In this document: piece by piece, positions 8,869 through 16,641 of the stretch
How positions within the stretch are numbered: position 1 is the first letter of the stretch
Layout of the letters: every line of letters starts with the position of its first letter
NCBI GenBank assembly: GCA_910584865.1
Contig: CAJUCE010000016.1
Span: 44,629 to 108,628 of the forward strand
Direction of reading: 5' to 3'
Source of the DNA: an uncultured Acetatifactor sp.
GTDB lineage: Bacteria > Bacillota > Clostridia > Lachnospirales > Lachnospiraceae
DNA length: 64,000 bases
Made by a program: the position numbers and the translations under genes
The notes under the pieces: model-generated
What the model saw: the letters and a program-made list of their open reading frames with translations, nothing else
Database searches by the model: none
What the model was told of the DNA's origin: nothing

Positions 8869-9643
8869 GTAATTTCCGAACCCCCTTTCCATAGAGGAAG
8901 AGCATCAGGGCAGCGGCAGCTCCCAGGTAAAGGGCCTGCGCCAGGATGATCTCAATGTATTTGTCGGCAGAGAAGTCCACGATCAGCTTGGCCGGGCCGT
9001 AACAGACCGTGTAGATAGGTGTCAGCTTGAAAACAGGCTGCAGCGCCGCCGGGAAAATCTCCACCGGAAAGATGGTTCCGATCAGGAGCATCATTTTGCT
9101 GTAGAGCCACTGGAAGGGATTGGCATCCTCAACCCAGAAGGAAATCAGGCTGATGCATATACGAAATACGGCATCGATGGTGAGGCCTAAGATAACCACC
9201 GGTATGGCGGCGAGCAGGTGCAGGGGGGAGAACCGGGGCAGCGGCCCCACCATGGCGGTTCCCATCACAGCGGCCAGGACCGCGAACATGGGCAGCTGCA
9301 CGCTCCAGCCCCCGGTGTACCGGGCCAGGATATACAGGGTGTAGTGATAAGGCTTGTTCACCAGATAGGCGATGTTGCCGCTCCGGATGTCGGACGATGC
9401 CTGACGGGCCACCGTACCCGCAGGAGCGCCGAACCAGAGGGCTTCCGTGATCATCACATACCAGATCATCTGCTCCCTTGTGTAGCCGGCGATCAGAGAA
9501 TCCGGAGCGGAATAAATGTAATTCCATAGATTAATAAATACAAAAATGAAAATAAAGTAGCTGATGAAGCTCATGGCGATATTCAGGGTATACTGCAGGT
9601 TCTCCATCAGTACCGAACGGTAGATTACGGCGTATTTTCTCAT
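8852..9643 (-). CDS. ABC-2 type exporter permease (COG4587-like)
   Basis: A 263-residue membrane protein with six hydrophobic stretches, the first permease of the exporter operon. The start MRKYAVIYRSVL follows an AGGGAG ribosome site; an open frame extends 25 codons further but through non-conserved sequence. The 164-bp gap to the ATPase gene contains two imperfect copies of a ~33-bp segment (9689-9754). Translation is probably coupled to the second permease, whose start lies inside this gene's end. Substrate unknown. Confidence 0.88.
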   Translation of the reverse strand: MRKYAVIYRSVLMENLQYTLNIAMSFISYFIFIFVFINLWNYIYSAPDSLIAGYTREQMIWYVMITEALWFGAPAGTVARQASSDIRSGNIAYLVNKPYHYTLYILARYTGGWSVQLPMFAVLAAVMGTAMVGPLPRFSPLHLLAAIPVVILGLTIDAVFRICISLISFWVEDANPFQWLYSKMMLLIGTIFPVEIFPAALQPVFKLTPIYTVCYGPAKLIVDFSADKYIEIILAQALYLGAAAALMLFLYGKGVRKLHVNGG

Positions 9644-9807
9644 GAGATATTGCTCCCTTTTGTTTTCCTGTTTTTGTGCGGATGTGTTATGGCGGCATGA
9701 TATATCCTGTGGGGACATGCTGTGGTGGCATGCTGCATCCTGGAGGGATATTTGCCGGTGCTCCCTGCCCGGGGCTGTTGCCGGGACATGCGCCGCTGAC
9801 GAACTTT

Positions 9808-10797
9808 TTATGTCGTCCCTATATTCTCCGCCTTATAGATTTCCGTAATGATATTCTCCAGCGGAATGTTGGAAATATTGATATCCTCCACATTCTCCCC
9901 GCCGATCAGGCGCAGGGCGTCGCTGATTGGCATCTTTTCCGTGTCCACCTCGAATTTTACATGTCCGCCTTTCTGCTTTAAGACGGTGATTCCCTCCCCG
10001 GCCTGCAGCAGGGTCTCCTCCTGCAGCTTTGCTTCCACGATCTTTTTGTTCAGATAATGATATTTCAGGTGCTCCATGGACTCATCCAGTACGATCCGCC
10101 CGCTGTTCACGATGATGATCCGCTTGCAGAGCTTTTCGATGTCCCCCACATCGTGGCTTGTGAGAAAAATGGTGGTGCCAAGCTCCTTATTCATCTGCTT
10201 GATCAGGGAGCGGATGCTTTCCTTGACCACCGGGTCCAGCCCTATGGTGGGTTCGTCCAGGAACAGGACCTTCGGTTTGTGGATCAGGGAGGCCACGATC
10301 TCGCAGCGGATTCTCTGCCCCAGGGACAGGCTGCGCACCGGGGTGTTGATAAAAGCTCCCAGTTCAAAGATCTCTCCAAGCTCCCGGATCCGCGCCTCCG
10401 TCTCCCGGGCCGATAGGTCATAGATGGCGCCGAAAAACTGGAAATTGTCATAGGGCGTCAGGTGGACCCAGAGCTGTTCCTTCTGGCCGAACACGGTGCC
10501 GATCTCATAGGCCAGCTGTTTCCGCTTTTTGGAGGGGTCTATGTCAAGTACCCTGACATTGCCGCCGTCGGGATAGAGGATGCCGGTCAGCATCTTGATG
10601 GTGGTGCTTTTGCCCGCCCCGTTGGGGCCGATGAAGGCCAGGACTTCCCCCTCTTTTACGTTGAAGGAAATACGGTCTACCGCTTTGATTTCCTCCGTCT
10701 CAGGGTGCAGGAGGGCCCGCAGGCTTCCCTTCATTCCTTTTTCCTTCCTGCGCACGCGGAAGGTTTTTGATAATTCTGTTGCTTCAATTGCGTTCAT
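9808..10797 (-). CDS. ABC transporter ATP-binding protein (COG4586-like)
   Basis: A 329-residue ATPase that should energise the two ABC-2 permeases downstream. Walker A GPNGAGKST lies near residue 54, the signature SLSLGQRIRCEIV near 153, Walker B KVLFLDEPTIGLD near 176 and LTSHDVGDIEKLC near 208. The signature motif is LSLGQR rather than LSGGQR, as often seen in COG4586. The start at 10797 is set by AAGGAGG ten bases upstream; the frame stays open further, through the attenuator. The last 90 residues are a family-specific regulatory tail. Expression is probably governed by the structured leader at 10836-11120. Confidence 0.93.
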   Translation of the reverse strand: MNAIEATELSKTFRVRRKEKGMKGSLRALLHPETEEIKAVDRISFNVKEGEVLAFIGPNGAGKSTTIKMLTGILYPDGGNVRVLDIDPSKKRKQLAYEIGTVFGQKEQLWVHLTPYDNFQFFGAIYDLSARETEARIRELGEIFELGAFINTPVRSLSLGQRIRCEIVASLIHKPKVLFLDEPTIGLDPVVKESIRSLIKQMNKELGTTIFLTSHDVGDIEKLCKRIIIVNSGRIVLDESMEHLKYHYLNKKIVEAKLQEETLLQAGEGITVLKQKGGHVKFEVDTEKMPISDALRLIGGENVEDINISNIPLENIITEIYKAENIGTT

Positions 10798-10835
10798 GCC
10801 CTTCTGCCTCCTTTTGGGTTTTACCCGGTGGTAAT

Positions 10836-10887
10836 AAAAAAGAACCGCCCTGCCATATACACTTCCGTGTACATACCATGCGGTTCT
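10836..10887 (-). terminator. Intrinsic terminator inside the ABC operon leader (attenuator)
   Basis: On the minus strand AGAACCGC pairs with GCGGTTCT around an inner stem (ATGTACAC/GTGTATAT, closed by GGAA), followed by six T. It lies about 40 bases before the ATPase start codon, so it must be bypassed for the operon to be expressed. Confidence 0.8.
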
Positions 10888-10939
10888 CCGTCTTCTGATT
10901 ACCGCATAGCCAAATAAGACTTTTCGTCCTACGGCCATG
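10876..10939 (-). promoter_or_regulatory. Mutually exclusive stems controlling the attenuator
   Basis: On the minus strand CATGGCC (10939-10933) can pair with GGCTATG (10911-10905), enclosing a small AGGAC/GTCTT hairpin. The second arm overlaps CTATGCGGT (10909-10901), which can pair over nine bases with ACCGCATGG (10884-10876), the left side of the terminator. Stem 1 therefore favours the terminator, and stem 2 acts as antiterminator. The pairings are direct; the switching is inferred. Confidence 0.6.
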
Positions 10940-10964
10940 CGATTTCCCGGTGGTGGGCCGGGGA

Positions 10965-11042
10965 TCAGGTAGTGGCCGTATTATGAAAAATCTGCTGCAC
11001 CAACATAATCAGAGTAAGGGATATATTTTTTGTGTAAGTCAT
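10965..11042 (-). CDS. 25-residue leader peptide of the ABC exporter operon
   Basis: ATG with AGGAG eight bases upstream, then 25 codons (begins MTYTKNISLTLIM, ends HNTATT) and TGA. Its ribosome site sits in the right arm of a TCCTGT/ACAGGA hairpin. It ends 26 bases before the first attenuator stem, so a stalled or terminating ribosome could influence folding. No match to a known leader peptide is recognised. A second ORF in another frame (ATG at 11098) overlaps it and is less well supported. Confidence 0.45.
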   Translation of the reverse strand: MTYTKNISLTLIMLVQQIFHNTATT

Positions 11043-11127
11043 TACATACGCTCCTGTCCGGTACAGGAAGGGGGGCATGGGAACTGTTTCTGCCCATGTT
11101 TCCTGTTCCATTGACTAAATTTCATGT

Positions 11128-11156
11128 AGTGTAGCACAATGAGAGGAAAAAGGCAA
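11128..11156 (-). promoter_or_regulatory. Promoter of the ABC-2 exporter operon
   Basis: Minus strand TTGCCT, 17-bp spacer, TACACT. Transcription would begin near 11121, giving a leader of about 320 bases before the ATPase gene, with two hairpins (CATGGG/CCCATG; TCCTGT/ACAGGA), the leader peptide and the attenuator. Confidence 0.6.
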
Positions 11157-11314
11157 GCATTTTTTGTAAAATTCTTTTTATTGTTTAAGTTGGCAGAGTT
11201 TTTATGCTGGTGAGTACAATCATTTACCATTTTTTGTTTTGGATAATAAATATTGAAACCGTGAGTATAAATCGTCAGATGCCGCAGGAAGTTGGGTATG
11301 GCGCTTAGTTTTTA

Positions 11315-11343
11315 TTGCAAAAAAGGCCGGTATCGTTTATACT
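11315..11343 (+). promoter_or_regulatory. Promoter of proB-proA
   Basis: TTGCAA, 17-bp spacer, TATACT: a near-consensus sigma-A promoter 67 bp before the chosen proB start. No T-box or operator is obvious. Confidence 0.7.
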
Positions 11344-11410
11344 GGATGGAAATCGAATACCGATGAAGGAAACGAAAGGGCGGCCGGAAGGCTGCCAGGG
11401 AGAAGACAGG

Positions 11411-12256
11411 ATGAATCGTGACAGACTGAAGGATAAGAAAAGAATTGTGGTAAAGATCGGTAGTTCTTCCCTGACGCATGGGGAAACCGGAGGGACGGAT
11501 CTGATCAAGCTTGAAAAACTGGTGCGGGAGCTGTGTGATTACCGCAACCGGGGGATAGAGGTGGTGCTGGTGAGCTCCGGTGCCATCGCGGTGGGGAGCA
11601 GGACACTGGGGCTGAAGGGGAGGCCGACGGATATTTCCCTGAAGCAGGCCTGCGCGTCTGTGGGACAGGCGAAGCTGATGGTGATGTACCAGAAGCTTTT
11701 CGCGGAGTACAATCATATCGCGTCCCAGATTCTCATGACGAAGAATACCATGCTGAATCCCATGAATCGGAGGAACGCGCAGAATACTTTTGAAAAGCTG
11801 CTTGAGCTGGGAGTGATTCCCATCGTGAATGAAAATGATACCATATCTACCTATGAGCTGGAGAAGCTGCAGCAGTTTGGTGATAATGATACGCTGTCAG
11901 CCATTGTGACGGCGATGATCCATGCGGATTTGCTGATTCTTTTATCGGATATCGACGGACTGTTTACCGATGATCCACACAAAAATCCGGATGCACATTT
12001 TATTGATACGGTAGAGGTACTGACGGATGAAATGATGCGTCTCGGAAAAGGCGCCATTACAGAGGTAGGTACGGGCGGTATGGCAACGAAACTGGCCAGT
12101 GCCCGGATTGCCACGGCAGCGGGAGCAGATATGATCATTGCAAACGGAGCGGATGTGGGGATTCTCCACGAATTGCTGGACGGTGTGCAGAAGGGAACCC
12201 TTTTCCTGGCAAATCCTACGGAGGATTTTGATATGGACGCCTTCCTGGAGGGGTGA
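11411..12256 (+). CDS. proB: Glutamate 5-kinase
   Basis: Phosphorylates glutamate to glutamyl-5-phosphate, the first step of proline synthesis, in the cytoplasm. The 281 residues cover the amino-acid kinase fold: VVKIGSSSL near the N-terminus (ATP loop), VSSGAIAVG, the substrate region NENDTIST, LSDIDGLFT and GTGGMATKL. The C-terminal PUA domain of E. coli ProB (about 367 residues) is absent, as in many clostridial forms. The start at 11411 follows AGGGAG; an upstream in-frame ATG at 11363 has a poorer site. proA follows after 180 bp containing a duplicated 42-bp segment, so the two are probably co-transcribed. Confidence 0.96.
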   Translation: MNRDRLKDKKRIVVKIGSSSLTHGETGGTDLIKLEKLVRELCDYRNRGIEVVLVSSGAIAVGSRTLGLKGRPTDISLKQACASVGQAKLMVMYQKLFAEYNHIASQILMTKNTMLNPMNRRNAQNTFEKLLELGVIPIVNENDTISTYELEKLQQFGDNDTLSAIVTAMIHADLLILLSDIDGLFTDDPHKNPDAHFIDTVEVLTDEMMRLGKGAITEVGTGGMATKLASARIATAAGADMIIANGADVGILHELLDGVQKGTLFLANPTEDFDMDAFLEG

Positions 12257-12272
12257 GGATGCATAGGCTACA

Positions 12273-12423
12273 ATGAGGGAAATGCCTCAGGAGAGAGGTG
12301 GAGCGGTACTGGAAAACAGCGGAAGCGCTGTCCTGAGGCCATAGGATTTGCGGACGCATGGGTTATGCGGCCGAAAATGCTATGAGGGAAATGCCTCAGG
12401 AGAGAGGTGGAGCGGTACTGGAA
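12273..12423 (+). repeat. 42-bp direct repeat in the proB-proA gap
   Basis: Identical 42-bp copies at 12273-12314 and 12382-12423, each beginning ATGAGGGAAATGCCTCAGGA and ending GGTACTGGAA. The second ends two bases before the AGGAGA ribosome site of proA. The 67 bp between them contain a perfect ACAGCG/CGCTGT hairpin. Confidence 0.92.
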
Positions 12424-12436
12424 TAGGAGAAAAAAG

Positions 12437-13687
12437 ATGACAGAATATTTGGAGAAAATCGGAATATATGCCAAGGAGGCGGAAACCGTCCTGCGGACCC
12501 TTGACAGCGGGCGGAAGAACCTGACATTGGAAAAAGCGGCAGAATATCTGACAGAGAGCGAAGCTGCACTTTTATCGGCAAACGAGCAGGACATGCGCAT
12601 TGCCAGGGAGAAGGGAATGGCTCAGGGCCTTTTAGACCGGCTGGCCCTGACGGAAGACCGGATCCGGGGAATGGCAGACGGGCTGCTGCAGGTGGCTGCC
12701 GCAGAGGACCCCATCGGAGAAGTATTTAACATGAAAAAACGCCCCAATGGCCTGATGATCGGGCAGAAGCGGGTACCGTTGGGGGTGATTGGAATCATAT
12801 ATGAAGCCAGGCCCAATGTGACGGCGGATGCCTTCGGATTGTGTTTTAAGGCGGGGAACGCGGTGATTCTAAAGGGAGGCAGCGATGCCCTCCGCTCCAA
12901 TGAGGCCATAGTGGAAGTGCTGCAGAGGGCTCTTACGGACTGCGGTCTGCCGGGAACGGCCGTACAGCTTATCGCCAGCCAGGACAGACAGGTGACGGCG
13001 GAATTTATGAAGATGAACGAATATGTGGATGTGCTGATTCCCAGGGGCGGCGCGGGCCTGATACGGACAGTGGTGCGGGAGAGCACAGTGCCCGTTATAG
13101 AAACAGGGACAGGTAATTGCCATATCTATGTAGATGCTTCCGCGGATCTGGATATGGCGGCGGAGATTCTCTTCAATGCCAAGACACAGCGCATCGGTGT
13201 CTGCAATGCCTGTGAATCTCTGGTGGTCCACGAGGCGGTGGCGGATACTTTTCTTCCCATGGCGGCGTCGCGTCTGGCCGAAAAACAGGTGGAGCTGCGC
13301 GGGGATACACAGGCCATGGAGGCAGAGAGCAGTATCCTGCCTGCCGAAGAGGAGGATTGGGGCAGGGAATATCTGGATTACATTCTGTCGGTAAAGACGG
13401 TACGGAATATCGATGAGGCCATTGCCCATATCAATAAATACAATACGGGGCATTCCGAGGCTATTGTGACAAAAGATTACGCCAACGCCCAGCGTTTCCT
13501 GGACGAAGTGGATGCGGCGGCAGTCTATGTCAATGCCTCCACACGTTTTACGGACGGCGGGGAATTCGGCTTCGGGGCAGAGATCGGGATCAGTACTCAG
13601 AAGCTCCATGCCAGGGGACCTATGGGATTAAAGGAGCTTACTTCCGCGAAATATATCATATACGGAAACGGCCAGGTGAGACCGTGA
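12437..13687 (+). CDS. proA: Glutamate-5-semialdehyde dehydrogenase (gamma-glutamyl phosphate reductase)
   Basis: Reduces glutamyl-5-phosphate with NADPH in the second step of proline synthesis. The 416-residue length is normal. Visible motifs include KRPNGLMIGQKRVPLGVIG, the cofactor region KAGNAVILKGGSDALRSN, PRGGAGLI, and the catalytic cysteine in QRIGVCNACESLVV near residue 256; the end GPMGLKELTSAKYI is typical. The start at 12437 is placed by AGGAGA. An open frame extends ten codons upstream into the duplicated 42-bp repeat and is rejected. proC is not in the window. Confidence 0.97.
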   Translation: MTEYLEKIGIYAKEAETVLRTLDSGRKNLTLEKAAEYLTESEAALLSANEQDMRIAREKGMAQGLLDRLALTEDRIRGMADGLLQVAAAEDPIGEVFNMKKRPNGLMIGQKRVPLGVIGIIYEARPNVTADAFGLCFKAGNAVILKGGSDALRSNEAIVEVLQRALTDCGLPGTAVQLIASQDRQVTAEFMKMNEYVDVLIPRGGAGLIRTVVRESTVPVIETGTGNCHIYVDASADLDMAAEILFNAKTQRIGVCNACESLVVHEAVADTFLPMAASRLAEKQVELRGDTQAMEAESSILPAEEEDWGREYLDYILSVKTVRNIDEAIAHINKYNTGHSEAIVTKDYANAQRFLDEVDAAAVYVNASTRFTDGGEFGFGAEIGISTQKLHARGPMGLKELTSAKYIIYGNGQVRP

Positions 13688-13728
13688 GGACTCTATCTCG
13701 CCTGATATTGTGGAAGCTGCGTTGAACA

Positions 13729-13860
13729 AAGTGCCTTTTCGTGTAGAAGTATGTTGCATAAAACTGCCTTTTCGTGTAATATAGTAAATATAGAAACTGC
13801 CTTTTTGTGAAAAATCCTGAAGAATATAAGTGCCTTTTCGGGACATAATGATAAGGATGA
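13729..13860 (+). repeat. Four-copy 33-bp spaced repeat over the AAA ATPase promoter
   Basis: Four copies start at 13729, 13762, 13795 and 13828, exactly 33 bp apart. Each begins AA[GC]TGCCTTTT[CT]G followed by GTG or GGA; the remaining 17-18 bp of each unit differ and are AT-rich. A constant 33 bp places all motifs on the same face of the helix. Copy 2 lies wholly between the -35 and -10 of a promoter. Confidence 0.88.
13754..13782 (+). promoter_or_regulatory. Promoter with a repeat copy in its spacer
   Basis: TTGCAT, 17-bp spacer, TAATAT. The spacer holds the second copy of the 33-bp repeat (TGCCTTTTCGTG), so a protein bound to the repeat would block the promoter. Transcription would start near 13789. 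Confidence 0.65.
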
Positions 13861-13877
13861 TAGGTAAAGGGGGCTTT

Positions 13878-15215
13878 ATGAAACGTAAAATATATAGCCG
13901 TTTGCTGGAATGGAAAGAGAAAGACAGTGGGAGCTGTGCATTATTGTTGGACGGAGCCAGACGAGTGGGCAAAAGCTATATTGCCAGGCAGTTCGGCGAA
14001 CAGGAATATAGAAGTTATCTGCTGATTGATTTTGCTCATTTGCAGCGTGAGGTCAGAGAGATATTCGAAAACGATATTGATAATTTTGATTTGTTTTTCA
14101 ATAAATTATCGGCATATTATCGGAAAACGCTTTACAGGAGGGAGTCTCTGGTTATTTTCGACGAAGTGCAGAGGTATCCGGAGGCGAGAGAGCTGATCAA
14201 GTATCTGGTTGCGGACGGACGTTATGATTATCTTGAGACCGGTTCGCTGATTTCGCTGAAACAAAATGTGGAAGATATAGTAATTCCATCGGAGGAAGAG
14301 CATGTGGAAATGTTTCCCATGGATTTTGAAGAATTTTTATGGGCAATGGGAGACGAGACGACAGTTCCGTATTTAAGGCAATGCTTTGAGGAGCTTCGGC
14401 CGCTGGGACAGGCTTTGCACAGGAGAGTCATGAATGATTTCCGGCAGTATCTTCTGGTGGGTGGGATGCCTCAGGCGGTTGAGACATACCGAAAGACGAA
14501 GAATTTCGAGGATGTTGACAGGGTGAAGAAGCGTATTCTGACATTGTACAGGCAGGATATCACAAAGTTTGCAGGGGGATATGAGGCAAGAGTCCTCTCG
14601 ATTTTTGACGAACTGCCCTCGCAGCTTTCAAAGACAGAGAAAAAGTATAAACTTTCTAATATTAATAAGGAAGCCAGGTTCCGTGAATATGAGAATGCCT
14701 TTATGTGGCTGACGGAGGCTAAGGTGGTCAATAATTGCTATAATGCAACAGAACCTACCGTAGGGTTGGCTATGAGCGAAGAACATACGACGCGGAAATG
14801 TTATATGGCGGATACCGGCCTGCTGGTGACACATACCTTTATGGATGATCAGTTTACGGATAATGATTTGTATAGGGATATTCTGCTGGACAGGATGCAT
14901 GTCAATGAAGGGATGTTGATGGAAAATATTGTGTCACAGGAACTGCGGGCAGGCGGGCACAGGCTTTATTTCTATTCCAGGTCTGATACGGATAACAGAG
15001 AGAACCATATGGAAATTGACTTTCTGATCAGAAAGAAAAGGAAGATATGTCCTGTGGAGGTAAAATCAGGCATGTACAGGAAACACTCATCATTAGACAA
15101 ATTCAGAAATAAATTCAGCAGCAAACTAGGGCAGGCATATATTCTGTATACAAAAGATATTTTTGTCAGGGAAGGGGTAGTTCACCTGCCGCTTTATATG
15201 GCTATGTTTTTATAA
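13878..15215 (+). CDS. AAA ATP-binding protein with DUF4143 domain
   Basis: A 445-residue protein of the large, poorly characterised AAA_14/DUF4143 family. The P-loop is LDGARRVGKSYIARQF near residue 25 and Walker B is LVIFDEVQRYPEA near 90; ETGSLISL follows, and the C-terminal region contains EIDFLIRKKRKICPVEVKS, the DUF4143 signature that resembles a PD-(D/E)XK nuclease core (E..D..EVK). The start at 13878 follows AAAGGGGG; an open frame extends 16 codons upstream through the last repeat. The gene is monocistronic and AT-richer than its neighbours, which suggests transfer. The repeat array directly upstream is probably its operator. Confidence 0.85.
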   Translation: MKRKIYSRLLEWKEKDSGSCALLLDGARRVGKSYIARQFGEQEYRSYLLIDFAHLQREVREIFENDIDNFDLFFNKLSAYYRKTLYRRESLVIFDEVQRYPEARELIKYLVADGRYDYLETGSLISLKQNVEDIVIPSEEEHVEMFPMDFEEFLWAMGDETTVPYLRQCFEELRPLGQALHRRVMNDFRQYLLVGGMPQAVETYRKTKNFEDVDRVKKRILTLYRQDITKFAGGYEARVLSIFDELPSQLSKTEKKYKLSNINKEARFREYENAFMWLTEAKVVNNCYNATEPTVGLAMSEEHTTRKCYMADTGLLVTHTFMDDQFTDNDLYRDILLDRMHVNEGMLMENIVSQELRAGGHRLYFYSRSDTDNRENHMEIDFLIRKKRKICPVEVKSGMYRKHSSLDKFRNKFSSKLGQAYILYTKDIFVREGVVHLPLYMAMFL

Positions 15216-15291
15216 AAGCCGGGGTCTTCCGAAGAAAGAAACTGCCGCAAAAGATTCAACTGACAGTAGAATATAATAGAAAACAGCTCGA

Positions 15292-15320
15292 TTGCATTCT
15301 CCGGGAAATTCATCTATACT
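15292..15320 (+). promoter_or_regulatory. Promoter of the XRE-TPR regulator
   Basis: TTGCAT, 17-bp spacer, TATACT. Immediately downstream, GATTTC and GAAATC at 15321-15352 flank the palindrome ATCAGCTGAT, a possible autoregulatory operator. Confidence 0.6.
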
Positions 15321-15378
15321 GATTTCATCAGCTGATAAAAGAAACGAAATCAAACAATAGTTGAATGGAGAGAATGCA

Positions 15379-16413
15379 ATGGATATCGGAAAAAAGATAA
15401 AAAATCTACGTACGGAAAAGAATGTGAAACAGGAGGAGCTGGCGGAATACCTGGGGGTATCTTTCCAGGCCGTATCGAAATGGGAGACCGGGGCAAGCGT
15501 GCCGGACATTGCGCTGCTGCCCGATCTGGCGGTCTTTTTCGGCGTCACCATCGACGAGCTGTTCCAAATGTCGTATGAGGCGGAGTTTGAGCGGATGGAG
15601 AACATGTTCTGGCACGAGAGGAGGATTCCGGCGGAGACCTTCGGTCACTGTGTCCGGTTTCTGGAGCGGGCAGTGCAGAGTGATCCGAAGAATGTGCGGG
15701 CTTACAGCTGTCTGGCCGAATTGTACAATCACAGGGCAGGGAGCGATCATGAACTGGCCGGCGAGTATGCGAAAAAGGTGCTGGAGCTGGATCCCGAGGA
15801 AAAGCGGGGCTGGGTGGCATATCTGGAGGCCAACAACGGAGTCTGCGGGGATGAATGGTATGACAACCATTTCGAAGTCATCGAATATTTCAAGGAATTC
15901 CTCATAAAGAATCCGGGCAATTACAGGGGACTGTACGCGGTCATTGAAAATATGCTGGATGATGAGCGCTATGACGAAGCGGTGCCCTATATCGAGCAGA
16001 TGAGGACGGCAGCGAATACCCATCAGTATGATACCTACATGGGAGATGTCATGTTCGGGAAGGGGAATACGGAGAAAGCTCTGGAATACTGGAATATAGC
16101 GGTGGAGCATTATCCGCAGCGCTGGCAGGCCTACTGTGACAGGGCGGACCGTCTCAAAAAGCTGGGACGATATGAGGAGGCTCTGGCGGATTATGAAAAA
16201 TGTTTTGTCATCCAGGAGCCGCCCAGAATTTCGGACGGACTTTATTCCAAGGCCCAGGTATACGAGCTGCTTGGAGATTATAACGCCGCTATTCGGGAGA
16301 GACAGCGTATTATTCAGTGCCTGAAGGAGGAGTATCAGACTTTCTCAGGAGAGGCGATCGATGAGCAAAAACGGGAGATCGGGCGGCTGAAGAAGCGGAA
16401 GGCGGCAAGCTGA
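15379..16413 (+). CDS. XRE-family regulator with TPR domain
   Basis: A 344-residue protein. Residues 4-60 form a Cro/CI-type helix-turn-helix (VKQEELAEYLGVSFQAVSKW, then PDLAVFFGVTIDELF). Residues 75-340 are helical tetratricopeptide-like repeats with recurring A..Y/A.. patterns such as RAYSCLAELYNHRAG and QAYCDRADRLKKLGRYEEALADYEKC. Such proteins bind DNA through the N-terminus and sense a peptide or partner through the TPR part. The start at 15379 follows TGGAGAG; a TTG at 15361 is in frame but lacks a site. A palindrome downstream of its promoter may be its own binding site. Target genes are unknown. Confidence 0.85.
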   Translation: MDIGKKIKNLRTEKNVKQEELAEYLGVSFQAVSKWETGASVPDIALLPDLAVFFGVTIDELFQMSYEAEFERMENMFWHERRIPAETFGHCVRFLERAVQSDPKNVRAYSCLAELYNHRAGSDHELAGEYAKKVLELDPEEKRGWVAYLEANNGVCGDEWYDNHFEVIEYFKEFLIKNPGNYRGLYAVIENMLDDERYDEAVPYIEQMRTAANTHQYDTYMGDVMFGKGNTEKALEYWNIAVEHYPQRWQAYCDRADRLKKLGRYEEALADYEKCFVIQEPPRISDGLYSKAQVYELLGDYNAAIRERQRIIQCLKEEYQTFSGEAIDEQKREIGRLKKRKAAS

Positions 16414-16445
16414 AGGGACAGGAATACAGGGATAGTAATTCCCTG

Positions 16446-16542
16446 GAAGGCAAAATATTGCGGGAGTCCGAGATCGGGGCCCAAACCGGCTGTCGCCGGA
16501 GGTAACGGCCCCGGTGCCTGCTCCATGTCGAATTTTGCCTTC
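16446..16542. other. Large nested inverted repeat between convergent genes
   Basis: GAAGGCAAAAT and ATTTTGCCTTC form a perfect 11-bp outer stem about 75 bp apart. Inside lie GGAG/CTCC, GGGGCC/GGCCCC and CCGGC/GCCGG, nested in order. The right arm is followed on the plus strand by TTTAATAA. It lies between the ends of the XRE-TPR gene and the sigma-factor gene. It may be a bidirectional terminator, a structured RNA or a palindromic mobile repeat. Confidence 0.7.
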
Positions 16543-16641
16543 TTTAATAATCCCATAATTCTGTTCCAAAAGTGCATTTGGAAATAATCATGATACTGCA
16601 TTATGCGGAGCCGTACAAGACGGCAGAGGGAAAGCAGGATG

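Noticed and set aside
10836..11120. Known riboswitch class (c-di-GMP, guanidine, SAM) before the ABC-2 operon
   Set aside because: None of the conserved core sequences I know fit; the leader ORF and competing stems fit attenuation better.
13729..13860. CRISPR array
   Set aside because: Conserved part is only about 14 bp, variable parts are short and AT-rich, there are four copies, no cas genes are near, and the array overlaps a promoter.
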